From assembly GCA_003170295.1 (NCBI GenBank), contig PNAJ01000061.1:33630-97629 (forward strand): 64,000 nucleotides of DNA. The letters run 5' to 3'. Every line of letters begins with the position of its first letter. Positions within the stretch are counted from its first letter, which is position 1. The position numbers and the translations under genes were made by a program. Positions 9,815 to 19,761 of this stretch are shown here, in pieces. The stretch is from Bryobacterales bacterium. Lineage in GTDB: Bacteria; Acidobacteriota; Terriglobia; Bryobacterales; Bryobacteraceae. Under the pieces are notes generated by a model, which saw nothing but the letters and a program-made list of their open reading frames with translations, was not told where the DNA came from and did no database searches.

Positions 9815-10831
9815 ATGATTTCACTGAAAAGACTCCTCGCTCTGGACGATGCCGATGCCAAATCGAGCGTTCGCCTCGTGGGGTTGATTCTGGAGGCCGT
9901 CGGTTGCCATGCTGTCGAGTCCGACCCGATGGAGCGCCAGGAGTTCCAGGCGTCTCTGCGCAAGCTAAGCACGCAAATGGAACAATCCCCAAACGGTGCG
10001 GGTGCGCTGGTCCTGGTCGGGGAAGTCATCAAGACCATTGACATGTATAATCGTGGCGTCGAGCGCTCCCTCGGCGCACAAACGAAGGAACTGCAATCGA
10101 TCGTTTCTCTCTTCACTCGCTCGATGCTGCAAGTATCCAAAAGTAGCGCCGCCTCCGCGGCTAAGCTCCGTCAAATTGAACACCAGATCGAAAAATGCTC
10201 CCAGAGCGAAGACTTGCGAGCGTTAAAAACGCAGTTGGAAAAATCATTGGGGACTATCTGCGAGGAGGCAGCGGCACAAGAACGCCGCAGTGAGGAAATC
10301 AGTGAGCAACTACGGGAAACCATGAGTCGTCCGGAGGCTGCCGCCGCCCTGTCGGAAGCCGTCGCCGACTTCGACCTCGTCACCGGCTTACCCAACTTTC
10401 GCGCCGCGGAACAGGCGCTGCGGGTCGCGAGTGCCGCCGGCACCAGCACGTATGCCGTGCTTCTCTGCGTGGACCGCGTAGAGGTGATCAACAGCCGTTT
10501 CGGCTTCGCCGTCGGGGACCGCATCCTGATGCTTTTCGGACAACACCTGGCCCAGCGCCTTGCCCCAACAGACCGGCTCTTTCGTTGGCGGGGCCCGGGC
10601 TTTGTTGCTCTTATCGACCGCACTGGTCCGGAAATATCGATTCGCGCGGACGTTGCTCTCATGGTTGCTGCCCGACTGGAGCAGGAAATCGAACTCGGCG
10701 GCCGATCCGTACTCCTGCCCGTCACCGCGTCCTGGATGCTGACTGGCATCGCCAACTCCAGTCTGGAAAAGATCTCCCAGAAACTCGACGCATTCTCAGC
10801 AGCGCAGGCGGGCGGGTCCAAGAGCAACTAA
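9815..10831 (+). CDS. GGDEF-family protein with degenerate active site
   Basis: DLVTGLPNFRAAEQAL...INSRFGFAVGDRILMLFGQHLAQRL...FRWRGPGFVALI; GGDEF fold motifs with the signature replaced by RGPGF. Start could be 9806. Confidence 0.75.
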   Translation: MISLKRLLALDDADAKSSVRLVGLILEAVGCHAVESDPMERQEFQASLRKLSTQMEQSPNGAGALVLVGEVIKTIDMYNRGVERSLGAQTKELQSIVSLFTRSMLQVSKSSAASAAKLRQIEHQIEKCSQSEDLRALKTQLEKSLGTICEEAAAQERRSEEISEQLRETMSRPEAAAALSEAVADFDLVTGLPNFRAAEQALRVASAAGTSTYAVLLCVDRVEVINSRFGFAVGDRILMLFGQHLAQRLAPTDRLFRWRGPGFVALIDRTGPEISIRADVALMVAARLEQEIELGGRSVLLPVTASWMLTGIANSSLEKISQKLDAFSAAQAGGSKSN

Positions 10832-10843
10832 AGAGATAATACA

Positions 10844-11620
10844 ATGAACACGTCTATTGCTCTCATCCACAGCTTTGGTCAGGATCCAGACGAGCGCCGC
10901 CATCAGCTGTTCGAGGAAGCTCCGATCGCTTACCACGAAATCGATACCGACGGGGTGATCCGCGACGTGAATCGGGCTGAATGCCACCTGCTAGGATACG
11001 CGCCGGACGAATTGATCGGCCATCACGTTTGGGAATTTGTGGCTGCGGATCATCGCCAGGCTGCTCGCCATGCAATCGCCAGAAAAATCTCCCGCGAGCA
11101 GCAGTTAAGCGTGGTCACACGCGAATACCGCCGCTGCGACGGAAGCTACATATGGTTGGAGATTCACGAAAGGTTGATTGAGAATGCCGAGGGAGAGGTG
11201 GTCGGTATCCGGTCCGCTTTGCTCGATATTACGGAGCGTCGCCGGTTCGACACGGAAATCCAAAGGCAATACGACCGGATGAGATTTATGCTTCGGTCAT
11301 GGGTCAGGGCTATCGTTACTGCCGATCCTCTCGGGAATGTCGATTCCATGAATCCCGCCGCCGAGAAACTCACCGGGTGGCGGCAACAGGACGCTCTCGG
11401 ACGCCGCCTCGAAGAAGTTTGCAGCGTGCGCCAGGACGCTGACGAGCCAGTGGACCTAATGTCGTGCATTCTCGCGGAACCCGTGATGTCGAGCCGCATG
11501 CGCAAATCCGTCATCGTCGACCGGACCGGTGCGAACTACGAGGTAAGTTGGATGATCTCGTCCATCTGCAACGACGAAGATGTCATCGTCGGAGCCGTCC
11601 TGGTGATTGAAGAGCTTTAA
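10844..11620 (+). CDS. PAS-domain protein (two PAS domains, no output domain)
   Basis: YHEIDTDGVIRDVNRAECHLLGYAPDELIGHHVWEFV and ...IVTADPLGNVDSMNPAAEKLTGWRQQDALGRRLEEV. Confidence 0.85.
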   Translation: MNTSIALIHSFGQDPDERRHQLFEEAPIAYHEIDTDGVIRDVNRAECHLLGYAPDELIGHHVWEFVAADHRQAARHAIARKISREQQLSVVTREYRRCDGSYIWLEIHERLIENAEGEVVGIRSALLDITERRRFDTEIQRQYDRMRFMLRSWVRAIVTADPLGNVDSMNPAAEKLTGWRQQDALGRRLEEVCSVRQDADEPVDLMSCILAEPVMSSRMRKSVIVDRTGANYEVSWMISSICNDEDVIVGAVLVIEEL

Positions 11621-11637
11621 GTCGCGGTTTCCGGTGA

Positions 11638-12303
11638 TTACACCAGATTAGGGATCTTGATGATCTTCTTCTGGATTGCGTACTGCACCAGTTGCGCCTT
11701 ATTGTGAATGTCGAGCTTGCGCATCAAATTAAACTTGTGCGCCTCCACTGTTTTCACGCTCAGGTTCAGATCGCAGGCGATTTCTTTCACCGAATTTCCC
11801 TCCGCGAGCATCTTCAGCACTTCGCGTTCGCGCGTAGTGAGCGTTGCAAATCGCGGCAGACGGTTGGCGGATTTAATGCGGCTGCGGAAATCGTCGACCA
11901 GTTGCGAGAGCATGCGGGGGCTCAGATAACTGCCGCCGCGGCACACGTCGCGCACGGCCGCCACTAACTGCTGGCTCGGGCTGTCCTTCAATACATAGCC
12001 GCTGGCCCCTACTTCCATGCCTTCGACGAGATAGTCTTCGTCGTCGTACATGGTGAGGAAAAGGACCTTGGTTTCAGGGCGGTTCTTTTTGATCTGCCGC
12101 GTAGCTTCGAAGCTGCTCAGACCAGGCATGCCGATGTCCATCAGCACCACGTCTGGACGAGCTTCGTTGGCCTTGTCGACGGCGTCGCCGCCATTGGACG
12201 CTTCCCCAACCACTTCCATATCGGTCTCCGCCGAGATGAGGGTCCGGATTCCTTGACGGAATAAGGTGTGATCGTCCGCGAGCATGATTCGAATCTTCGC
12301 CAT
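11638..12303 (-). CDS. LuxR/NarL-type response regulator
   Basis: IRIMLADDHTLFRQGIRTLI...VVLMDIGMPGLSS...LTTREREVLKMLAEGNSVKEIACDLNLSVKTVEAHKFNLMRKL. Confidence 0.95.
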   Translation of the reverse strand: MAKIRIMLADDHTLFRQGIRTLISAETDMEVVGEASNGGDAVDKANEARPDVVLMDIGMPGLSSFEATRQIKKNRPETKVLFLTMYDDEDYLVEGMEVGASGYVLKDSPSQQLVAAVRDVCRGGSYLSPRMLSQLVDDFRSRIKSANRLPRFATLTTREREVLKMLAEGNSVKEIACDLNLSVKTVEAHKFNLMRKLDIHNKAQLVQYAIQKKIIKIPNLV

Positions 12304-12339
12304 AATCGTTTTGCCTGACTTCTCTCTGAGGGACCCACC

Positions 12340-13950
12340 TTAGGTGATTTGCCTCTGTTTTGCTATCGGCAGTTCTATGGAAATCTTTGTACCCTTCTTA
12401 GTGCCTTCCATCCGGCTTTCCACATAGAACTCGCCGCCCAAAAGTGCTACTCGCTCTCGCATGCCGGACAAACCGAACGATTCCCGTTTGGCCAATGCCT
12501 CCTGCACGTTGAAGCCGACCCCGTTATCCTCGACAATCAGCCTCAGCCTTCCATCGGCGGATGCAAGGGAAATGTTTACATTGGTCGCCGAGGAGTGTTT
12601 GCCAATGTTGTTGAAACATTCCTGTACTAATCGATACGAAATGATCTCCAGTTGCTGCGGCAGGACACCCATTTTGGAAAGTTGCAGCTTCACGCGGCAT
12701 GTTTGTAGCCGCTGAAACCGGTTTACAAGCTGCCGGAGCGCGGCGCCTAACCCCAATTGTTCCAGCACGGCCGGACTCAACGCGGAGATCAGGCGACGCA
12801 TTTCGAGAATGGTTCGCTCGGTTAAGTCTCGCGCCTCCCGCAGCTTTCCCCGCATCTCGCCTTCACTTTCCGGTAGCGCTTGCTCGATCAACTCGATCTG
12901 CAAACGGATGCACAGCAGGCTCTGCCCCGCTTCGTCGTGAAGCTCGCGCGAGATGCGGCGGCGCTCCATCTCCTCCACATGCAACATATGCTCGGCAAGA
13001 CGGCGAACTTGCTCTTCTCTCTGCGCCAGATCTTCCATCAGACGGGCCTTTTCGGCGGCCATCAGGCAGCGCTCCGCGGCGGCTGCCAGCAGTTCCTGTT
13101 CGCGCGGCAGCCACTCGTAAGGCTTCGTGAACCCGAACTGCATCACGCCCGCCGTACGCCCGTCCGCTGCCAGGGGGATCGACCAGCAGGACTGGAAACG
13201 AGCATGCCACGTGCCGTCCAGCATGACGCTGGAGCTCAGCGCTTCGCCCGAAAGATGCCTCGGTTTTGATAGCTTCTTGGTAAGTCCCGGCTGGTTGGGT
13301 ACCGAAAGATCCGCCGCCTTCGGTGTTCCCGCTCTGAGAACCCATGCCGTGGACTCGTCGTTCAGCATGTACAGACGGCCCGCGTCGGCGCGGCAAACAT
13401 GCACCAGCGAATCGAGAAAACGCCGCAACAGCTCGTCGAGATTGCGCGATTCCAGCTCGACTCGGAACAGTTCGTAGAATGCCTGCGTCTCCGCTTCGCG
13501 CACCTGATAATACGCGTTGTTCAACGTCAGGATGACGCAAAAGTGAAGCTGCTCCCGTACCCACTGAAAATTAGAGTTTTCATCCGGGTTCAACGTTTCA
13601 AGCACCGGAGAGAGGATCTGGTCGTACTCTTCCAGAGCCTCCAGGATCGCGCTCGGCGGTAGGTTGAGCTTCGCGAGTCTTCGCCCGTTGTACTCCACCT
13701 GTTCGATGAATTTGAGCGGCGGCTGGCCTCGCGAGAGAATCCGTGCGGCAGCACCAGGAGTGATAGCCGCCAGCGCCAGGCGTTGCCTGGGCTCGAACTC
13801 GAGTTTCCGCAGCCGGTTTAGGAATTTGCGATCGATCTTGTCGGTATGGGGCTCCAGCAACACCGCCAGGCGATGCAGATGGACGCGTAACTGGTCGCTT
13901 AATACATCGGCCGCATCGGCCAATTCGGGCGAAATCTGCTCCGTCTGCAC
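12340..13950 (-). CDS. NarX-type sensor histidine kinase (GAF + HisKA_3 + HATPase)
   Basis: MERRRISRELHDEAGQSLLCIRLQIELIEQAL; VEDNGVGF; FGLSGMRERVALLGG. Confidence 0.93.
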   Translation of the reverse strand: MQTEQISPELADAADVLSDQLRVHLHRLAVLLEPHTDKIDRKFLNRLRKLEFEPRQRLALAAITPGAAARILSRGQPPLKFIEQVEYNGRRLAKLNLPPSAILEALEEYDQILSPVLETLNPDENSNFQWVREQLHFCVILTLNNAYYQVREAETQAFYELFRVELESRNLDELLRRFLDSLVHVCRADAGRLYMLNDESTAWVLRAGTPKAADLSVPNQPGLTKKLSKPRHLSGEALSSSVMLDGTWHARFQSCWSIPLAADGRTAGVMQFGFTKPYEWLPREQELLAAAAERCLMAAEKARLMEDLAQREEQVRRLAEHMLHVEEMERRRISRELHDEAGQSLLCIRLQIELIEQALPESEGEMRGKLREARDLTERTILEMRRLISALSPAVLEQLGLGAALRQLVNRFQRLQTCRVKLQLSKMGVLPQQLEIISYRLVQECFNNIGKHSSATNVNISLASADGRLRLIVEDNGVGFNVQEALAKRESFGLSGMRERVALLGGEFYVESRMEGTKKGTKISIELPIAKQRQIT

Positions 13951-13969
13951 ATCCGGTACTATCGGCGGA

Positions 13970-15157
13970 CTAAGGGGTTCTCATTAGTACTGTCACTACG
14001 TCGTTTTGCCCGCTCGCAACCGCCAGATCGAGCGCGGTCTTGCCATTTTTATCCTTCAGCGCAGGGTTCGATCCGCGCGCGAGCAGCGATTCGACAACGT
14101 CGCGCCTTCCCCACGACGCGGCCCGCGCTAGCGGTGTCTGGGCGTCATTATCTCTGGCGTCGATCTCCGCTCCGTGTTTCATTAGAGCCTCAGCGACCGC
14201 GCAATTGCCGGCCAGCGCGGCATCGTGCAGTGCAGTCGCGCCCTCGGCATTGCGAGCATTCACGTCGGCCTTGTGGGCGATCAATAATTCAACGATTTCG
14301 ACGTGCCCTTTCAGCGCCGCATCGTGGATAAGTGTCGTCGACCCAAGGGGCCCCATGCGGTCGAGCAGCAGAGCTACTACATCGGTCTGACCGCGCATCA
14401 CCGCGTCGCGCAACGCCCGCGCAGTCTCCAGTTTCGCGCCTTTTTCGATGAGCAGATCTACCATGCGTACCTGGCGGTAATGCAGCGCGTCATCGAGCGG
14501 TGTCGACCCGTCCTTGTCGGGCGCGTCGATTCTTGCGCCAGCCGCCAGCAATAGCGAGGCGACATCGGTGTGACCTTTCACGCAGGCGGCATGCAGCGGC
14601 GTTACCCCGTTCCGCGGATTCGCGCTTTTCGCATCGCCGCCCTTGGCGATCAGCAGCCGAACCATCTCCGTTTCGCCGCGCCACGCCGCCTCCTCGATGG
14701 GAGTGGACCCGCCTTCATCGCGGACATTCACGTCCGCTCCGCGCGCGATCAGCAGCGTCGCGATTCGGCCTTCCCCGCGTCGCGCCGCCAGATGCAATGG
14801 CGTCGCACCGAAGCTATTCGAGTTTATATCGGCTCCATGGGTGAGCAAGACCTCGACCACGTCGAAGCGGTTCATCAGGACTGCGTAATTGAGCGGCGTC
14901 GATTGTCCTTCGGAGTGACGCGCATTCACGTCGCCGCCCGCTCGAATCAGGTATTCGACGATCTCCACCTCGCCCGCCCACGCCGCGTCGTGCAGAGCCG
15001 TGCCACCCAGGGAATCCCGCCCGTTGACTGGAGTGCCGCTCGCGATCAGCGACTCCACCGTCTTCAAATCGCCCGCACGCGCGGCACGATGCAGTTCCTC
15101 GACGCTCGGCGTTTGTGCCAGCAACAGCTCGGCAAACGCGAACAGCAAGCGCCGCAT
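13970..15157 (-). CDS. Ankyrin-repeat protein, signal-peptide-like N-terminus
   Basis: MRRLLFAFAELLLAQTPSVEELHRAARAGDLKTVESLIASGTPVNGRDSLGGTALHDAAWAG... about ten ankyrin repeats. Confidence 0.93.
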   Translation of the reverse strand: MRRLLFAFAELLLAQTPSVEELHRAARAGDLKTVESLIASGTPVNGRDSLGGTALHDAAWAGEVEIVEYLIRAGGDVNARHSEGQSTPLNYAVLMNRFDVVEVLLTHGADINSNSFGATPLHLAARRGEGRIATLLIARGADVNVRDEGGSTPIEEAAWRGETEMVRLLIAKGGDAKSANPRNGVTPLHAACVKGHTDVASLLLAAGARIDAPDKDGSTPLDDALHYRQVRMVDLLIEKGAKLETARALRDAVMRGQTDVVALLLDRMGPLGSTTLIHDAALKGHVEIVELLIAHKADVNARNAEGATALHDAALAGNCAVAEALMKHGAEIDARDNDAQTPLARAASWGRRDVVESLLARGSNPALKDKNGKTALDLAVASGQNDVVTVLMRTP

Positions 15158-15167
15158 GAAGACACCT

Positions 15168-15683
15168 CTACTTCTTATTCAACACCTGATCGAGTTCCGC
15201 TAGGAATCCCGGTGTCTCGATGGCGAGTTGGCTCCAGTCCCGCACAATAATCCCATTCGGATCGATCGCGAACAAGTGTGGCGTGTCGAAGCCGGGAGTG
15301 GCAGGCGTCGCCTTGAAATACGCAACCGCAACCTGACTTGAGTCGAACACAATCGGTGAAGTTGTTCGGGTCTCGACGGCGTATCGCGTGACTGTTGCTT
15401 GATTGTCAGGAGGAAGAACGATCGAAAGGACCGCGACCTTCCCCCCGGATCTCGCCATCACCCCCTCCAGCTTCTTCGACAGTTCCTTGCAGTGTGGACA
15501 ATCGGTCTTCATGAAATCGAGCAGCAGCCATCGCCCGCGGTAATCGAGAATATCGTGTTGCTGGAGTCTGGCATCGGGCAACGAAAAACTCGGTGCCCTT
15601 CGCCCGGAAAGGCCCTGGTTGGCCAAAGGCTGGCCCGTCAAAAAAAGTGCCGCGCATGTTAGCGCCGCTGAAAACTTAAGCAT
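15168..15683 (-). CDS. Thioredoxin-like/redoxin domain protein
   Basis: GRRAPSFSLPDARLQQHDILDYRGRWLLLDFMKTDCPHCKELSKKLE; CPHC redox motif. Confidence 0.85.
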   Translation of the reverse strand: MLKFSAALTCAALFLTGQPLANQGLSGRRAPSFSLPDARLQQHDILDYRGRWLLLDFMKTDCPHCKELSKKLEGVMARSGGKVAVLSIVLPPDNQATVTRYAVETRTTSPIVFDSSQVAVAYFKATPATPGFDTPHLFAIDPNGIIVRDWSQLAIETPGFLAELDQVLNKK

Positions 15684-15695
15684 CTGCCCAACGTA

Positions 15696-16460
15696 TCATT
15701 TTGCCTTCTTAGGGGCAAGATTCTTCGGGACAATTTGTATCTCGAACAACTTCGGCCACCACTTTCCCGTGACGAACAACCTCCTTCCGGCCGCGTCATA
15801 GGCGATCCCGTTCAGTACATCCACCCGCGTCTTGCGGTCGTCATCCGTCAGCAGGCCAGCCAGATTCACCCGTCCCAGAACCTTTCCATCGACCGGGGAA
15901 ATGCGCAGCATCTGGTTCGTTTCCCAGACATTGGCGTAAATCTCGCCCGTCACCCACTCGAGCTCGTTCACTCTCTCGATCGGTCCCGCATCGTCATGCA
16001 CCGTAATACGCCTTTTTTCGCGAAGCGTCGCCCCATCCCACACCCGTATCTGCGCAGAGCCGTCGTCCATGTAAATCTGCCTGCCGTCGTTGGTGAGCCC
16101 CCACCCCTCGCCCACATAAATGAACGTCCGCTTCTCGCGCATCGAAGCCAAATCGTACACGAACCCCAACTGCGTTCGATAGGTCAATTGTACGATCTCC
16201 TGATTGAGAATCGTGATACCCTCGCCGAACAGATGCGGCGCCAGCTTCATTTCCTGCACCACTTCGCCGGTTTCAAGCTTCATCTTTCTCAGCACCGAAT
16301 GCCCTTCCTCGCCGGTGCTTTCGTAAAGGTATCCACCGCGAAATTCCAGGCCCTCCGTAAACGAGGTACGATCGTGCGGATACACGTGGATCACTTTGTA
16401 TCCGTACTCCGGAGTCGCCGCTGTCAGGATCCACGCACACAGCAATAGCCTCAAGATCAC
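15696..16460 (-). CDS. Glutaminyl-peptide cyclotransferase
   Basis: [42 protein letters not shown]...[33 protein letters not shown]. Confidence 0.9.
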   Translation of the reverse strand: MILRLLLCAWILTAATPEYGYKVIHVYPHDRTSFTEGLEFRGGYLYESTGEEGHSVLRKMKLETGEVVQEMKLAPHLFGEGITILNQEIVQLTYRTQLGFVYDLASMREKRTFIYVGEGWGLTNDGRQIYMDDGSAQIRVWDGATLREKRRITVHDDAGPIERVNELEWVTGEIYANVWETNQMLRISPVDGKVLGRVNLAGLLTDDDRKTRVDVLNGIAYDAAGRRLFVTGKWWPKLFEIQIVPKNLAPKKAK

Positions 16461-17473
16461 GACTTCGCCTCAGCCAGCCGCCGTAGCGATTCTTCATACG
16501 GCGCGCGCGCCACGCCGCGTTCCGAGATGATCGCGGTCACGTACCGCGCAGGCGTCACATCGAAAGCCGGATTCTCGACTGCGATATTTTCAGGCGCCAC
16601 GGGCACTCCGAATACATGCGTCACCTCCTCGGCCGACCTCTGCTCGATCGGAATCGAATCACCTGATTCGAGAGTCAGGTCAAACGTCGACACCGGTGCC
16701 GCCACATAGAACGGCACGTTGTTTTCTTTCGCCAGCACCGCGAGCGAATACGTGCCGATCTTGTTCGCGACGTCGCCGTTAGCCGCGATGCGGTCCGCGC
16801 CCACCACCACGCAGCCGATCCTTCCGGAGTGCAGAAAATGACCCGCCATGTTGTCCGTGATCAGCGTCGTCGGAATGCCGTCCTGCTGCAGTTCCCACGC
16901 CGTCAATCGCGCACCTTGCAAAAACGGCCGCGTCTCATCCGCGAACACGTCGATGTTTTTCCCCGCCTCCGCAGCCGCGCGAATTACCCCGAGAGCGGTG
17001 CCGTATCCAGCCGTTGCCAGCGCTCCCGCATTGCAGTGGGTCAACACCGTCTTGCCGTCGGGCACGAGTGCGGCGCCATGTTTCCCCATCGCTCGGCAGA
17101 TCGCGATATCGTCGAGCCGTATCTTTTTCGCTTCCTCAATCATGCGCCGCACCAGTTCCTCGCGTGGCACGCCCTTCAGCGACGCCCGCAGCGTGCGCAT
17201 CCGATCGATCGCCCAGAATAGATTCACGGCCGTTGGCCGCGTGCTCGCCAGCGTTTCGCACACCCTCTCGAAATCCGCGTCTTCCTGTACCCCCAGTGCC
17301 ACGCCCATTGCCGCCGCGACGCCAATCGCCGGAGCCCCGCGAATCACCATGGAGCGAATCGCCACTGCCACTTCCACGTAACTGCGGCAGGTCACAAACA
17401 CCTGCTCCCTCGGCAGCCGCGTCTGATCGATCATCACCACGCCCGCATCGGTCCATTCAATAGTTTCGACCAT
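16457..17473 (-). CDS. mtnA: S-methyl-5-thioribose-1-phosphate isomerase
   Basis: [78 protein letters not shown]. Confidence 0.95.
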   Translation of the reverse strand: MVETIEWTDAGVVMIDQTRLPREQVFVTCRSYVEVAVAIRSMVIRGAPAIGVAAAMGVALGVQEDADFERVCETLASTRPTAVNLFWAIDRMRTLRASLKGVPREELVRRMIEEAKKIRLDDIAICRAMGKHGAALVPDGKTVLTHCNAGALATAGYGTALGVIRAAAEAGKNIDVFADETRPFLQGARLTAWELQQDGIPTTLITDNMAGHFLHSGRIGCVVVGADRIAANGDVANKIGTYSLAVLAKENNVPFYVAAPVSTFDLTLESGDSIPIEQRSAEEVTHVFGVPVAPENIAVENPAFDVTPARYVTAIISERGVARAPYEESLRRLAEAKS

Positions 17474-17595
17474 GAATTCTTATTCTCGCATTGCCTTGTC
17501 TGGCCGCTCCCTAAACTTCGTGGTTCGCGCTCATCTTGACACTGAACCGCGACCGTCAGGGAGCGGACAGACGCCTCACTGCTACTCTAAAACCA

Positions 17596-18501
17596 GTGAC
17601 CCGCAAGCGATTCGAATGGAAACTCCGCGACCGTACTCTCAACTTGGGGGATCGTACCGTGATTTTCGGCGTGCTCAACCTCACGCCCGATTCTTTTTCC
17701 GACGGCGGAACCTACCAGGACCCCGACCGCGCCTTCGCCCGAGCAGTCGAGCTTGAAGAACTGGGCGCGGACGTAATCGACATCGGCGCGGAATCCACGC
17801 GTCCCGGCTCTGCGCGTATTTCCGAGGCCGAAGAACTCCGCCGCCTCGTTCCCGTGCTCAAGCGCCTGCGTGGAAAATTGTCCGTCCCCATCTCCGTCGA
17901 TACGTACAAAGCAAGCGTTGCGGAAAAAGCCTTTGAGTTTGGCGTAGAGATTATCAACGATCCCAGCGCACTCACCTTCGACGCCGACCTCGCCCGCAAA
18001 GTTGCGAACGCCAATGCCGGTCTGGTCCTCAATCATATGCGCGGCACTCCCGAAACCTGGGCCAAATTGCCGCCTCTCAAGGATCTGATCCGCACCGTTC
18101 GATCGGAGCTTGAAGCCGCAGCGCATCGCGCGACACTCTCGGGAGTCGATCGAAAGCGCATCGTCGCCGACCCCGGCCTCGGCTTTGGCAAGCGACGCGA
18201 GCAGAATTCCGAGATCCTGGCGCAGCTTGGCGAACTCGCCCGCCTCGAACTGCCAATCCTGGTCGGCCCGTCGCGCAAGCATTTCGTCGCTAAGGAATCG
18301 ACGGACGCAACGGAGTTCGCCACCGCCGCCGCCGTTACCGCCGCGGTTTTGAACGGCGCGCACATGGTCCGCGTTCACGATGTGAAGGCCATGAGGGCCG
18401 TGGTGGAGGTGGCTGACGAAATCGTGCGTGCCGACCCTGCTAACGCTTCTGACAAACCGGACAGTAATGTGTCCCACGGCTCGCTACGACGGCCTTCTTA
18501 A
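17596..18501 (+). CDS. folP: Dihydropteroate synthase
   Basis: TVIFGVLNLTPDSFSDGGTYQDPDRA; DVIDIGAESTRPG; IVADPGLGFGKRREQN; VGPSRK. GTG start at 17596 preferred over 17536. Confidence 0.95.
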   Translation: MTRKRFEWKLRDRTLNLGDRTVIFGVLNLTPDSFSDGGTYQDPDRAFARAVELEELGADVIDIGAESTRPGSARISEAEELRRLVPVLKRLRGKLSVPISVDTYKASVAEKAFEFGVEIINDPSALTFDADLARKVANANAGLVLNHMRGTPETWAKLPPLKDLIRTVRSELEAAAHRATLSGVDRKRIVADPGLGFGKRREQNSEILAQLGELARLELPILVGPSRKHFVAKESTDATEFATAAAVTAAVLNGAHMVRVHDVKAMRAVVEVADEIVRADPANASDKPDSNVSHGSLRRPS

Positions 18502-19222
18502 TCGCTGTGCCGCAGATCACGCAGGGCTCACCCTTGCGACCATAGACGCGATGCATCATCTGAAAATTGCCGCGATTCCCATCCGCGTCCACGTAATCGG
18601 AAATCGACGACCCGCGATGTTCGATCGCCAGCGTCAGGATGTCGACCATCGCCTGATGCATCCTCGCAACGCGTGGCGCGCTCAATCTCGACGCCTGTGC
18701 CAGCGGATGAATCCCGGATGCAAATAGCATCTCGTCGACATAAATGTTCCCAAGTCCCGCGATGAACGCTTGATTCAACAGCAGCGGTTTCACCCGCGTC
18801 TTCCGAGCGCGCAAGCGTTTTGAAAACTCCGCAAGCCCAACCAGCAGCGGCTCCGGTCCCAACTTCGCGACGCGCGTACTTCCCCACTCGATCCGCCCAA
18901 ACTGCCGCGGATCGTCGTACAGCAACACTCCATCGTCCAAAGTAAAAACTCCATGCGTGTGCACTGTGGCGACGCCCGATACCAGCAGCTTTCCTGTCAT
19001 ACCCAGGTGCACCGCGAGCGCCCCATCATCAAAAGCGATGACGATGAACTTGCCCCGCCGCGTAACGGATTCAATGCGCCGCCCGCCAACCCTCCGAGCC
19101 AGCTTCGCCCGGTTCCCCGGCGTCACGAAGCGCGAAGTGAATTGCGCCGAGATAATGCGCCGCCCCACCAAATAAGGACCCAGCGTACGAACCACGGTCT
19201 CGACTTCAGGTAATTCAGGCAC
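18440..19222 (-). CDS. mutM: Formamidopyrimidine-DNA glycosylase
   Basis: PELPEVETVVRTL (GTG start); GLGNIYVDEMLFASGIHPLAQA; C-terminal zinc finger CVICGTAIKKAVVASRGTHYCPVCQKR. Confidence 0.96.
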   Translation of the reverse strand: MPELPEVETVVRTLGPYLVGRRIISAQFTSRFVTPGNRAKLARRVGGRRIESVTRRGKFIVIAFDDGALAVHLGMTGKLLVSGVATVHTHGVFTLDDGVLLYDDPRQFGRIEWGSTRVAKLGPEPLLVGLAEFSKRLRARKTRVKPLLLNQAFIAGLGNIYVDEMLFASGIHPLAQASRLSAPRVARMHQAMVDILTLAIEHRGSSISDYVDADGNRGNFQMMHRVYGRKGEPCVICGTAIKKAVVASRGTHYCPVCQKR

Positions 19223-19527
19223 TAGGGCACATCAATGAGAATATCGTCCCCTTCCACCTTCACCGGGAACTTCGCGAGCTTCACATTCTCGTCGTAATCG
19301 TTCACGCCCGTCCGGCAATCGTACTCCCACGCGTGCCATGGGCAAATCAGCTTGTCGCCATCGACGTTGCCTTGCCCCAGCGGCCCGCCCGCGTGCGGAC
19401 AAATGCCGTCGAACGCGCTCAGTTCGCCGCTCACGTTGCAGATCGCGTACGTGCCCTCGCCCACTTCCGCTTCCATCACCGATCCCGGCGGTAGCGCCTG
19501 CAGAGATCCAACCTTTACGAATGCCAT
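19222..19527 (-). CDS. Rieske [2Fe-2S] ferredoxin-like protein
   Basis: MAFVKVGSLQALPPGS...FDGICPHAGGPLGQGNVDGDKLICPWHAWEYDCRTG; CxH...CxxH motifs. Confidence 0.93.
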   Translation of the reverse strand: MAFVKVGSLQALPPGSVMEAEVGEGTYAICNVSGELSAFDGICPHAGGPLGQGNVDGDKLICPWHAWEYDCRTGVNDYDENVKLAKFPVKVEGDDILIDVP

Positions 19528-19761
19528 ATTAGTTTCTTGTACCACGCCCTGAAAACATTTCGCTTTGTGGCGGACACCCTCGAAAACACATGGAGCTGCC
19601 GTCTTGTGGGGCGGGCTATCCAGCCGGCAGCCGCCTTTCGAGGCGCCTCTCTTTCCCCTTTCTTAAAAACTTTTCCTGTAGCTGCGAAGGCCGGCGAAAA
19701 CATCATGTCTTCGCCCATCCGCAAGCTTCCGCATGGAGTTTGATCGGCTTCCGGTGGCCTT

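Noticed and set aside
17587-18477. 296-aa minus-strand ORF antisense to folP
   Set aside because: Looks superficially protein-like but is the exact antisense of dihydropteroate synthase.
19552-19743. Possible structured RNA or repeat between the Rieske gene and the small basic ORF
   Set aside because: Contains phrases such as gtggggcgggctatccagccggcagcc that look repeat-like, but no second copy was found in the window and no stable symmetric fold was evident by eye.
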